Assembly: GCA_018725345.1 (NCBI GenBank)
Contig: QLUI01000012.1
Span: 1 to 14,895, forward strand
Direction: 5' to 3'
Length of the DNA: 14,895 nt
From: Bacillota bacterium
GTDB taxonomy: Bacteria; Bacillota; Dethiobacteria; Dethiobacterales; Dethiobacteraceae
The position numbers and the translations under genes are program-made. This document shows positions 6,714-14,277 of the stretch, piece by piece. Numbering within the stretch: the first letter of the stretch is position 1; each line of letters begins with the position of its first letter. The notes beneath the pieces were generated by a model. The model had not been told where the DNA came from and made no database searches. It was given only the letters and a program-made list of their open reading frames with translations.

Positions 6714-7484
6714 ATGAGGATACCAATTATTGCCGCCAACTGGAAAATGCATAAAACCAGTGAAGAGGCAACAACCTTTGTAAATCAGTTAGGAAATCAG
6801 TTGAAGGCAGAAGTTGCGTTGGAAATAGTGCTTTGTCCACCGTATCCTTTGCTAGCTTTAATTGCAGAGTCATGTCAGAAGTATGGCTTTAAGCTTGCTG
6901 CCCAGAACATGTATTGGGAAACGGCAGGGGCGTTTACAGGCGAAGTTTCACCTTTGCTACTGAAAGACTTAGGCGTGCAATATGTGATTCTCGGTCACTC
7001 GGAGCGACGTCAGATTTTTGGCGAAACCGATCAACAGGTGTCACGCAAAGTCAGGGCAGCCTTCGCGCATGAACTAGTGCCTATTGTCTGCGTGGGGGAA
7101 ACAATGCAGCAGCGTAATGCGGAGCAGACAAACAGTGTTGTGGGAGAGCAGGTTAGTATCGCCTTGAGAGGCTTGGATCCCTCCCAAGTACGCAGAGTAG
7201 TTGTGGCTTATGAGCCTGTTTGGGCGATTGGTAGCGGTTTGACAGCCAGCGGTCATGACGCAGCCACGGTGGCTCGCCATATCCGCAAAACAATTGGAGA
7301 AATGTTTAGCCTCAAAGTGGCTCGTGATCTTAGAATCCAATATGGTGGCAGTGTAAAGCCGGAAAATATCGATGAATTTATGCGGGATGCTGAGATTGAT
7401 GGTGCCCTGGTAGGCGGCGCCAGTCTTGATTCTCTAGTTTTTTCCGCTATTGTGCAAAACGCTTGGGGAGCAGTTGCACCATGA
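6714..7484 (+). CDS. tpiA: Triosephosphate isomerase
   Basis: Starting at ATG 6714, with AAAGGGG just upstream, the product is 256 residues, normal for the family. Catalytic residues are visible: N9 and K11 (AANWKM), H95 in LGHSERR and E167 in AYEPVWAIG. The C-terminal phosphate-binding IQYGGSVKPEN and ALVGGASL are present. It interconverts dihydroxyacetone phosphate and glyceraldehyde-3-phosphate. The flexible loop 6 reads AIGSGLTAS where nearly all enzymes have AIGTGKTAT, so the conserved loop lysine is leucine. The same frame is open back to 6663, inside pgk, but that extension is not part of the family. The stop overlaps the gpmI start (ATGA). Confidence 0.97.
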   Translation: MRIPIIAANWKMHKTSEEATTFVNQLGNQLKAEVALEIVLCPPYPLLALIAESCQKYGFKLAAQNMYWETAGAFTGEVSPLLLKDLGVQYVILGHSERRQIFGETDQQVSRKVRAAFAHELVPIVCVGETMQQRNAEQTNSVVGEQVSIALRGLDPSQVRRVVVAYEPVWAIGSGLTASGHDAATVARHIRKTIGEMFSLKVARDLRIQYGGSVKPENIDEFMRDAEIDGALVGGASLDSLVFSAIVQNAWGAVAP

Positions 7485-9079
7485 GTCGTCCCCGCCCCCT
7501 CGTCTTAATTATCTTGGATGGCTGGGGTTTAGGCAGAAAGAAGAACGGCAATGCCCTCTACCAAGCGCACACGCCGTTTTATCACCAACTCAAAGAAACA
7601 TTCCCGCTCGCTCGTCTCAAGTCAAGTGGCGAAGAAGTAGGCCTCCCTAAGGGGCAGATGGGCAACTCAGAAGTTGGACATCTTAATATTGGAGCCGGCA
7701 GAATTGTTTGTCAAGAATTACCCCGGATTGATAAGGCCATCGAGGATGGTTCTTTCTTTGAGAACGAGAAATTTTTAGCAGCCGTTGCTTACGCAAAGGC
7801 AAATGTTTCTGCGCTTCATTTGTTCGGATTGCTGTCAGACGGCGGTGTTCACAGTCATTTGCGCCATCTGTTTGCTTTATTGGAGCTGGCAAAGAGAGAA
7901 AATATGGATAAAGTATTTGTCCATGCTGTGTTGGACGGGCGGGACGTGGCTCCCACAAGTGCCAAGGAGTATTTGCTTGCATTGGAAAATAAAATGAGCG
8001 AATTAGGTGTGGGTAAAATTGCTACTGTCTCGGGGCGCTATTTTACGATGGATCGGGACAGACGATGGGAAAGGGTGGCGTTGGCTTATAATGCCATGGT
8101 TTACGGAACAGGGGAAGTGGCTGCTGTAGCAATGCATGCATTGGAGTCGGCAGCTGAGCGGGGAGAAACGGATGAATTTGTCAGACCGACTGTGATTCTT
8201 GGTAAGGATAGCAAACCTATAGCTTCCATAAAAACGGCTGATGCCGTGATATTTTTTAATTTTCGCTCTGATCGAGCCAGGCAAATTACCCGCGCGCTTA
8301 CAGATGCGGATTTTAGCGGATTTAACCGTGTGGAAATTCATCCCTATCCATATTTTGTCAGCATGACTCAGTATGATGAAAAAATCAATGTGCCGGTGGC
8401 CTTTTTACCCGATCATTCAAGCGGTACGCTGGGTGAGGTCTTAGCTAAAGCCGGCCTAACACAATTGCGGATTGCTGAAACCGAAAAATATGCCCATGTC
8501 ACGTTTTTCTTCAACGGTGGTAAGGAAGAATGTTTTCCCGGAGAAGAACGCATTTTGATTCCCTCACCGAAAGTCCCTACATATAATTTTCAGCCGGAAA
8601 TGAGTGCGCCACAAATCACAAAGCGGGTATTACAGGAAATAAACGAGGGTCGTTTCGATTTTATTGTTTTAAACTATGCCAATCCCGATATGGTAGGTCA
8701 TACCGGTTTGCTGGAAGCGGCCGTCAAAGCGGTTGAAGCGGTGGATCTTTGTCTGCGGGAAGTTGTAACGGCAGTGCTTGAAAAAGGCGGGATAGCTATT
8801 GTTACCTCGGATCACGGCAATGTGGAACAGATGACAGTGGGGCGAAACAGTTTGAGTTTTACTGCTCATACAACTAATCCCGTTCCGTTTATTTTGGCTT
8901 CTTATCCACCACAAAAGTTACGTAAAAGTGGGATTTTAGCAGATGTGGCTCCTACAGTTCTGGAACTGCTCGGACTGCCCAAGTCGGTTGAAATGACCGG
9001 CACATCGCTTATAATCCGCATTTCTCGGCAAAGGGGACAGGCTAAGACAAAGAAGACAGGAGGCCAGAAAGATGAGTAA
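7481..9079 (+). CDS. gpmI: 2,3-bisphosphoglycerate-independent phosphoglycerate mutase
   Basis: The 532-residue protein is of the Mn-dependent alkaline-phosphatase superfamily type. Metal-binding D13 lies in IILDGWG, and the catalytic serine S63 in GNSEVGHLNIGAGR. Downstream are VLDGRDVAPTSA, SGRYFTMDRDRRWERV, NFRSDRARQ, NYANPDMVGHTG, TSDHGNVEQM and the final HTTNPVP. It converts 3- to 2-phosphoglycerate. ATG 7481 is preferred: GGGGAG lies 10 bases upstream and the start overlaps the tpiA stop by 4 bases. A TTG at 7463 would only add residues foreign to the family. After the usual end (EMTGTSLI) there is an extra basic tail of about 20 residues that runs through the eno ribosome binding site and overlaps the eno start by 8 bases. 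Confidence 0.97.
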   Translation: MSRPRPLVLIILDGWGLGRKKNGNALYQAHTPFYHQLKETFPLARLKSSGEEVGLPKGQMGNSEVGHLNIGAGRIVCQELPRIDKAIEDGSFFENEKFLAAVAYAKANVSALHLFGLLSDGGVHSHLRHLFALLELAKRENMDKVFVHAVLDGRDVAPTSAKEYLLALENKMSELGVGKIATVSGRYFTMDRDRRWERVALAYNAMVYGTGEVAAVAMHALESAAERGETDEFVRPTVILGKDSKPIASIKTADAVIFFNFRSDRARQITRALTDADFSGFNRVEIHPYPYFVSMTQYDEKINVPVAFLPDHSSGTLGEVLAKAGLTQLRIAETEKYAHVTFFFNGGKEECFPGEERILIPSPKVPTYNFQPEMSAPQITKRVLQEINEGRFDFIVLNYANPDMVGHTGLLEAAVKAVEAVDLCLREVVTAVLEKGGIAIVTSDHGNVEQMTVGRNSLSFTAHTTNPVPFILASYPPQKLRKSGILADVAPTVLELLGLPKSVEMTGTSLIIRISRQRGQAKTKKTGGQKDE

Positions 9080-10367
9080 AATTACCAAAATTTTTGCACG
9101 TGAAATTTTAGATTCCAGGGGAAATCCTACCATGGAAGTTGATGTATCCCTGGCTGGAGGTGGTTTTGGCAGGGCAGCCGTACCGTCAGGAGCGTCTACG
9201 GGCGCATTTGAAGCTATAGAGTTGCGCGACAATGACAGTAAGCGATATTTGGGCAAAGGAGTGCTGCAGGCTGTAAAAAATGTTAATGAAATAATTGCCC
9301 CTGCTTTAAGAGAGAAGGATGTCTTAGAACAGGCGTCAATAGACCAAATGTTGATTGAACTGGATGGGACACCAAATAAGGGCAAGCTGGGAGCAAACGC
9401 CATCTTGGGTGTCTCCATGGCTGTCGCTAAGGCGGCGGCAGATTCTTTGGGACTTCCTATGTATCGCTATCTGGGTGGCGCCAACGCTAAACTTCTGCCG
9501 GTGCCCATGTTAAATATTTTAAACGGTGGTCAGCATGCTGATAACAACGTGGATATTCAGGAATTTATGGTTTTGCCGGTGGGCGCGCCTACTTTCGCTG
9601 AGGCTTTGCGTGTGGGAACAGAAATATTTCACCATCTGAAGAAAGTGCTCCAAAAAAAGGGGTTGAATACAGCCGTAGGCGACGAGGGCGGCTTTGCGCC
9701 AAACCTTACGTCTAATGAAGCTGCGCTGGCTGTAATTATGCAAGCTATTGAGGCGGCTGGGTATAGCCCCGGCAGGGACGTCGTGCTGGCGCTGGATGTG
9801 GCGGCGAGTGAGATCTACAGGGATGGTCTTTACCATCTAGACGGTGAAGGGCTGCAGAAGACTTCGCAGGAAATGGTGGCATTTTATGAGAAACTGGTGG
9901 CCACTTACCCGGTTGCTTCCATTGAAGACGGCCTGTCTGAAGAAGACTGGGAGGGCTGGAAGCTGCTTACGGACGCACTGGGCAAAAAGGTACAACTTGT
10001 GGGTGACGACTTGTTCGCAACTAACATGGAGCGGTTGCAGCGGGGGATCGATGCCTCCACAGCTAATTCAATTTTAATTAAACTGAACCAGATAGGTTCT
10101 GTGACTGAAACATTGGATTGTATCGCTCTTGCTCAGAAGCATGGCTATAAACAAGTAATTTCACACCGATCAGGAGAAACTGCCGACACTACTATTGCGG
10201 ACCTAGCAGTAGCAACTGCTGCGGGGCAAATCAAAACCGGTGCACCGTCCCGCGTAGATCGGGTGGCTAAGTATAACCGTTTGCTCCGGATTGAAGAAGA
10301 ACTGGGAAGCAGCGCACGGTTTGCCGGGAATCAGTTTGTTGCTTTTGGAAAGGGATCGAAGGGCTGA
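9072..10367 (+). CDS. eno: Enolase
   Basis: The 431-residue protein starts SKITKIFAREILDSRGNPT, the standard enolase opening. Visible active-site residues are E205 (VGDEGGFAP), metal ligands D242, E285 (SIEDGLSEEDW) and D312 (GDDLFATN), the base K337 (ILIKLNQIGS) and the H365-containing SHRSGET loop. It dehydrates 2-phosphoglycerate to phosphoenolpyruvate. ATG 9072 overlaps the end of gpmI by 8 bases, and AGGAGG at about 9059-9064 lies within the gpmI tail, so translation is likely coupled. It is the last gene of the glycolytic operon; no clear terminator follows before the next promoter. Confidence 0.98.
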   Translation: MSKITKIFAREILDSRGNPTMEVDVSLAGGGFGRAAVPSGASTGAFEAIELRDNDSKRYLGKGVLQAVKNVNEIIAPALREKDVLEQASIDQMLIELDGTPNKGKLGANAILGVSMAVAKAAADSLGLPMYRYLGGANAKLLPVPMLNILNGGQHADNNVDIQEFMVLPVGAPTFAEALRVGTEIFHHLKKVLQKKGLNTAVGDEGGFAPNLTSNEAALAVIMQAIEAAGYSPGRDVVLALDVAASEIYRDGLYHLDGEGLQKTSQEMVAFYEKLVATYPVASIEDGLSEEDWEGWKLLTDALGKKVQLVGDDLFATNMERLQRGIDASTANSILIKLNQIGSVTETLDCIALAQKHGYKQVISHRSGETADTTIADLAVATAAGQIKTGAPSRVDRVAKYNRLLRIEEELGSSARFAGNQFVAFGKGSKG

Positions 10368-10385
10368 AATAATAATAAAAAATTG

Positions 10386-10414
10386 TTGACAGGAATAAAG
10401 CAGGATGCTATACT
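10386..10414 (+). promoter_or_regulatory. Near-consensus sigma-A promoter for the TupA-like gene
   Basis: TTGACA (10386-10391), a spacer of exactly 17 bases, and TATACT (10409-10414) match the housekeeping consensus in 11 of 12 positions. It lies between eno and the TupA-like gene, so that gene can be transcribed independently of glycolysis. The expected start point, about 10420-10422, falls inside the palindrome that follows. Confidence 0.85.
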
Positions 10415-10438
10415 CGTTATGTACTGTCATACATAACG
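10415..10438 (+). promoter_or_regulatory. ModE-like operator palindrome covering the transcription start
   Basis: CGTTATGTA (10415-10423) and TACATAACG (10430-10438) are perfect inverted 9-base arms with a 6-base spacer (CTGTCA). The arms and spacer match, as I recall them, the ModE operator (CGTTATATT-N6-TACATAACG upstream of E. coli modA); the right arm appears identical. ModE and related regulators repress molybdate/tungstate uptake when the oxyanion is plentiful. Position immediately after the -10 box means a bound protein would block RNA polymerase. The downstream gene encodes a TupA-like tungstate binder, which supports the assignment. The regulator gene is not in the window. Confidence 0.65.
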
Positions 10439-10457
10439 AATAACGAGGGGGAGAATA

Positions 10458-11642
10458 ATGAGTAAGAGGTTATCACCTTGGTTGCTTGGTCTGTTTTTGC
10501 TGCTCTTTATGTTCACAGCGGCTACTAATTCTGCGGGAGCTGCGCAAATAAGCGTTTTACTGGACGACCAGCCGCTTTCTATGGAAGTTGGGCCACAGCT
10601 AGACGGCCGTACAGTATTGCTTCCGTTAAGAGCTGTACTAGGCCCTCTCGGTGCGGAAATGGATTGGCACGCCGGAACCAGGAGTGTAAGTATTAGCAGG
10701 GGGCGCACAAACCTCGGTTTGTCCATAGGCAGTAAAGTAGCTACGATTAACGGCGTAAGAACCCAACTAGCTGTGGCACCAAGAATTGTCAATGGGAGGA
10801 CATTGGTCCCACTACGCTTTGTCAGTGAATCATTGGGTTTGCAAGTTGACTGGCGGAGCAGGGATTTGACAGTCGCTATTACAAGCCCTCCTAAAAAGCG
10901 GCTCACATTAGCAACGACTACCAGTACTTACGATTCAGGTCTCTTGCAGGCAATATTGCCTATTTTTGAGAAGGCTTATGACTATGAGGTAAGAATAGTT
11001 TCTGTCGGTACAGGCGCGGCTTTGGCTCTGGGCAGAGACGGCAATGCAGACGTTGTCTTGGTTCACGCCAGGGAACTGGAACTGCAGAATGTAGCACAGG
11101 GTCACTTCATTGGGCGGCGTGAGGTGATGTATAATGATTTTGTCATTGTCGGACCTACGGGAGACACAGCAGGCATTCGGAGGACGGCAAACGCTACCGC
11201 TGCCTTGAGTGCCATTGCTGAGGCAAGAGCCACTTTTGTTTCTCGCGGAGACAATTCCGGCACGCATATTAAAGAGAATGAACTTTGGCGGGCAGCTGGA
11301 ATAATACCTAGCGGAGCATGGTATGTAAGAGCTGGTGCCGGTATGGCCGATACTCTGCGGATGGCTGATGAACTGAATGGGTATACTCTTACAGACCGTG
11401 GCACTTTTTATACGCAGCAGAGAAAGCTGGATCTGACCCTTCTTTTTGAAGGAGGGGAAATTCTGCACAATCAATATGGCATTATGGCGGTTAATCCGGC
11501 ACGCCATGCCAGGATTAATTTTGAAGGCGCCACTGATTTAATCCAGTTTTTTGTTTCTCGGCGAGGACAGTTACTTGTCGCTAATTTCGAAGATGCTCGC
11601 GGTAGGCAACTCTTTTTTCCAAACGCCCATCTTTTAAGGTAA
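10458..11642 (+). CDS. Secreted TupA-like tungstate-binding protein with N-terminal stalk domain
   Basis: The 394-residue protein has a signal peptide (basic SKR, hydrophobic core at 8-20, likely cut after SAGA near residue 28). Residues 31-142 form a copper-amine-oxidase N1-type stalk domain with two similar halves: the pattern GRTVLLPLRAVLGPLGAEMDW recurs as GRTLVPLRFVSESLGLQVDW. Residues 147-394 are a periplasmic-binding-protein domain of the TupA type, with TTTSTYDSGLL (153-163), YNDFVIVGP (225-233), VSRGDNSGTH (261-270), YTLTDRGTF, and NPYG/VNP-like motifs. TupA binds tungstate and delivers it to a TupBC ABC importer. No permease or ATPase gene is adjacent, so it is an orphan here. The stalk may hold it at the cell wall in place of a lipid anchor, which is inference. 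ATG 10458 follows GAGGGGGAG. It could be a molybdate binder instead. Confidence 0.85.
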   Translation: MSKRLSPWLLGLFLLLFMFTAATNSAGAAQISVLLDDQPLSMEVGPQLDGRTVLLPLRAVLGPLGAEMDWHAGTRSVSISRGRTNLGLSIGSKVATINGVRTQLAVAPRIVNGRTLVPLRFVSESLGLQVDWRSRDLTVAITSPPKKRLTLATTTSTYDSGLLQAILPIFEKAYDYEVRIVSVGTGAALALGRDGNADVVLVHARELELQNVAQGHFIGRREVMYNDFVIVGPTGDTAGIRRTANATAALSAIAEARATFVSRGDNSGTHIKENELWRAAGIIPSGAWYVRAGAGMADTLRMADELNGYTLTDRGTFYTQQRKLDLTLLFEGGEILHNQYGIMAVNPARHARINFEGATDLIQFFVSRRGQLLVANFEDARGRQLFFPNAHLLR

Positions 11643-11702
11643 ATGTTTTTTGCCTGTCGCATAACTCCAAACTTTGCCGGATTAGCAGACCTTTACTTTT
11701 TG

Positions 11703-11741
11703 TCACAGGAAGCGCAGTCGCTTAGACTGCGCTTCCTGTGA
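11703..11741 (+). terminator. Perfect 17-bp hairpin downstream of the TupA-like gene
   Basis: TCACAGGAAGCGCAGTC (11703-11719) and its exact complement (11725-11741) enclose a 5-base loop (GCTTA). The stem is strong but GTACGCGCC follows, not a T-run, on either strand. It probably ends or stabilises the 3' end of the TupA-like transcript. Confidence 0.6.
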
Positions 11742-11786
11742 GTACGCGCCATAACGGATTATTACTGAAAAAAGATAAATAGTTTG

Positions 11787-11815
11787 TTGTTTTTTCTAAA
11801 TCTCTATGATAAAAT
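11787..11815 (+). promoter_or_regulatory. Probable sigma-A promoter for secG
   Basis: TTGTTT (11787-11792), a 17-base spacer and TAAAAT (11810-11815) sit in a strongly AT-rich stretch after the upstream hairpin. The remaining leader to the secG start is about 90 bases and holds two short inverted repeats, TGCTCT/AGAGCA (11823-11839) and TAGAG/CTCTA (11843-11859). Confidence 0.5.
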
Positions 11816-11904
11816 ATATTTGTGCTCTATGGCAGAGCATGGTAGAGGATATTTCTCTAATATTTTGACAAATTCATTGTAGCTCGAAAAAGGAGGTGTG
11901 GTGG

Positions 11905-12132
11905 ATGGAAATAGTAATCAATGTTTTGTTTTTACTGGCTACTCTGGGTATGATTTCATCAGTTCTTTTGCAGTCTTCCAAATCAGCCGGTCTTTCCGGA
12001 TCAATTACCGGTGGATCCCAGACAATGTTTGGCAAGAAAAAAGGCGTAGATGATTTGCTGGCAAAACTGACTGTAGTTTTCGCTGTTTTGTTTATGGTGC
12101 TGGCTATTATTTTAACAGTCTTAAGAGCTTAA
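11905..12132 (+). CDS. secG: SecG, preprotein translocase subunit
   Basis: The 75-residue protein has two membrane helices, about residues 3-21 and 54-73. Between them is a loop with SSKSAGLSGSITGGSQTMFG, the SecG signature (the GGS/T-x-x-x-F-G motif). SecG is the small accessory subunit of the SecYEG channel in the cytoplasmic membrane. I start it at ATG 11905, 8 bases after AGGAGG (11891-11896). A GTG at 11896 in the same frame overlaps that ribosome binding site and so is unlikely. SecG genes often follow eno in Firmicutes, as here apart from the inserted TupA-like gene. A short GC hairpin follows. Confidence 0.93.
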   Translation: MEIVINVLFLLATLGMISSVLLQSSKSAGLSGSITGGSQTMFGKKKGVDDLLAKLTVVFAVLFMVLAIILTVLRA

Positions 12133-12147
12133 CCCGGCTTGCCGGGT
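12132..12147 (+). other. Short GC-rich hairpin after secG
   Basis: ACCCGG (12132-12137), loop CTTG and CCGGGT (12142-12147) begin on the last base of the secG stop codon. No T-run follows, so readthrough into hppA, 40 bases on, is likely. Confidence 0.4.
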
Positions 12148-12187
12148 CAAGATAGAGGGATAATTAGAAGGAGGAGAAAGAAACAGT

Positions 12188-14185
12188 ATGGAAAATCTAG
12201 TAATGTTGGCTCCACTGGCTAGTGTAGTCGCCCTGTTATTCACGTTCTATTTGGCTTACAAAGTTAAGAAGATGGACCCAGGTAACGAGCGGATGCAGGA
12301 AATAGCCAAAGCCATCCAAGAGGGTGCGACGGCATTTATTAGCCGCGAATATCGGATTCTTGCGATTTTTGTAGTTATTCTTTTTTTCGTCATCACGTTT
12401 GCGCTTAACTTGCCGACGGCTATTGCTTATCTGGTAGGTTCCGTTGCCTCAGCTTTAGCCGGCTTTATTGGCATGAACATCGCGACTAAGGCCAATGTGA
12501 GAACTACTAATGCTGCCAGAAAAGGAACTAACGAAGCATTGACCGTGGCATTCTCCGGCGGGGCCGTCATGGGTCTTTCTGTGGTTGGCCTAGGTCTGCT
12601 GGGATTAAGCGTACTGTTCATGATTTTCAGGGATGTTCATATACTTACCGGCTATGCTCTGGGTGCCAGCTCTATTGCTCTGTTTGCCCGCGTGGGCGGT
12701 GGAATCTATACAAAAGCTGCTGATGTCGGCGCTGACTTGGTAGGCAAAGTAGAAGCGGGCATTCCAGAAGATGATCCGCGCAACCCGGCTGTTATTGCTG
12801 ATAACGTGGGTGACAATGTGGGTGACGTTGCCGGTATGGGTGCGGATTTATTTGAATCCTATGTAGGAGCTATTATTGCGGCCATCACCATTGGCGTTGT
12901 GCTTTACGGTATGGTGGGCGTTCTTGTTCCCATGTTAGTCGCTGCCACCGGGGTTATTGCCGCGATTATTGGCACCTTTTTTGTTAAAGCAAAAGAGGGG
13001 GTTAAACTCGCCACTTCTTTAGAGCGCGGCACTCTTGTCAGTGGCATTATTGTAATTATCGCCGCATATTTTATTATTGACGCTTACCAAGGAGTCCTTG
13101 GGGGAATAGGTGCGTTTTATGCCGTAGTTTCCGGTCTGCTTGCCGGGATTTTAATTGGCCGAATCACTGAATACTACACTTCAGATCATTACGCTCCTGT
13201 AAAAGGAATTGCGCAAGCATCATTAACCGGTGCGGCCACAACCATTATCTCCGGGCTGGCTGTCGGTATGCGTTCTACTCTGTTGCCCGGCATGGTCCTT
13301 GTTGCTGCTATTCTGATAGCTTATGAGACAGCAGGTTTATATGGGATAGCCATTTCTGCAGTAGGCATGCTGGCTACCGCAGGGATGACCATCGCCGTGG
13401 ACGCTTACGGCCCTATTGCTGACAATGCCGGCGGAATCGCCGAAATGGCTCACCTGGATAAATCTGTGCGCAAAGTTACTGACCAGCTGGATGCCATGGG
13501 TAACACAACTGCCGCCATCGGCAAAGGTTTTGCCATCGGTTCCGCAGCTTTGACGGCTCTTGCTCTCTTTACTGCCTATACCGAAACTGCCAATATCCCG
13601 TACATCGATATCACTAAGGCTAAAACAATTGCAGGATTGTTAATCGGCGGTATGCTTCCCTTCTTCTTTTCGGCCTTGACCATGGAAGCGGTGGGTCGCG
13701 CGGCCTTTGAAATGATTGAGGAAGTTCGCCGTCAATTCCGGGAAATTCCCGGCCTAATGGCGGGGACAGCAAAGCCGGATTACGCGCGCTGTGTAGATAT
13801 CTCCACCACCGCCGCGTTAAAGCAGATGGTGCTGCCAGGCTCATTGGCCGTGATTGCGCCGCTGCTGACAGGATTTGTCCTTGGCGCAGAAGCGCTAGGT
13901 GGTTTATTGGCTGGAGCCATAGTCACCGGTGTGATGATGGCGATATTCATGGCCAACGCCGGCGGTGCCTGGGATAATGCGAAAAAATTCATTGAGGGTG
14001 GCGCCCATGGCGGCAAGGGTTCCGACCCGCATAAAGCAGCTGTTGTTGGCGATACTGTGGGTGACCCTTTCAAAGACACATCCGGGCCTTCGCTAAATAT
14101 TCTCATTAAGCTGATAAGCATCGTGGCACTTGTTTTTGCTCCGCTCTTTGTCGGTGTTACTCCCTTAATAGATCTTCTCTTTTAA
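12188..14185 (+). CDS. hppA: Membrane-bound ion-pumping pyrophosphatase, K+-dependent type, probably Na+-translocating
   Basis: The 665-residue protein is strongly hydrophobic with about 16 helices, the family norm. Catalytic motifs are complete: DVGADLVGKVE (179-189), EDDPRNPAVIADNVGDNVGD (194-213), DAYGPIADNAGGIAEM (405-420) and GDTVGDPFKDTSGPSLNIL (621-639). The segment GNTTAAIGKG (438-447) has Ala442 and Gly445 where K+-independent enzymes have Lys and Thr, so activity should need K+. Glu223 in ADLFESYVG stands where the Na+-pumping Thermotoga enzyme has its key Glu, whereas plant H+ pumps have Gly there. This favours Na+ transport, but some H+-pumping K+-dependent forms share it. It couples hydrolysis of cytoplasmic pyrophosphate to ion export, saving energy in anaerobes. 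ATG 12188 has GGAGGAG upstream. Confidence 0.95.
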   Translation: MENLVMLAPLASVVALLFTFYLAYKVKKMDPGNERMQEIAKAIQEGATAFISREYRILAIFVVILFFVITFALNLPTAIAYLVGSVASALAGFIGMNIATKANVRTTNAARKGTNEALTVAFSGGAVMGLSVVGLGLLGLSVLFMIFRDVHILTGYALGASSIALFARVGGGIYTKAADVGADLVGKVEAGIPEDDPRNPAVIADNVGDNVGDVAGMGADLFESYVGAIIAAITIGVVLYGMVGVLVPMLVAATGVIAAIIGTFFVKAKEGVKLATSLERGTLVSGIIVIIAAYFIIDAYQGVLGGIGAFYAVVSGLLAGILIGRITEYYTSDHYAPVKGIAQASLTGAATTIISGLAVGMRSTLLPGMVLVAAILIAYETAGLYGIAISAVGMLATAGMTIAVDAYGPIADNAGGIAEMAHLDKSVRKVTDQLDAMGNTTAAIGKGFAIGSAALTALALFTAYTETANIPYIDITKAKTIAGLLIGGMLPFFFSALTMEAVGRAAFEMIEEVRRQFREIPGLMAGTAKPDYARCVDISTTAALKQMVLPGSLAVIAPLLTGFVLGAEALGGLLAGAIVTGVMMAIFMANAGGAWDNAKKFIEGGAHGGKGSDPHKAAVVGDTVGDPFKDTSGPSLNILIKLISIVALVFAPLFVGVTPLIDLLF

Positions 14186-14207
14186 TCGTACAATTTGATT
14201 ACAGCTT

Positions 14208-14240
14208 AGAGCGGCGCAACCATGCCGCTCTTTCCTGTTT
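14208..14240 (+). terminator. Intrinsic terminator after hppA
   Basis: AGAGCGGC (14208-14215) pairs perfectly with GCCGCTCT (14224-14231) around an 8-base loop, and is followed by TTCCTGTTTT. The T-run is interrupted but the arrangement is that of a Rho-independent terminator placed 22 bases after the hppA stop. Confidence 0.65.
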
Positions 14241-14277
14241 TATGAGCTAATACTATTTTATTTTTACAGGAGGAACA

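Noticed and set aside
11865..11870. TTGACA ahead of secG as a -35 box
   Set aside because: No acceptable -10 hexamer lies 16-18 bases downstream; that position is the purine-rich ribosome binding region.
11896..11904. GTG start for secG three codons upstream
   Set aside because: It overlaps the AGGAGG ribosome binding site, which is placed correctly for ATG 11905.
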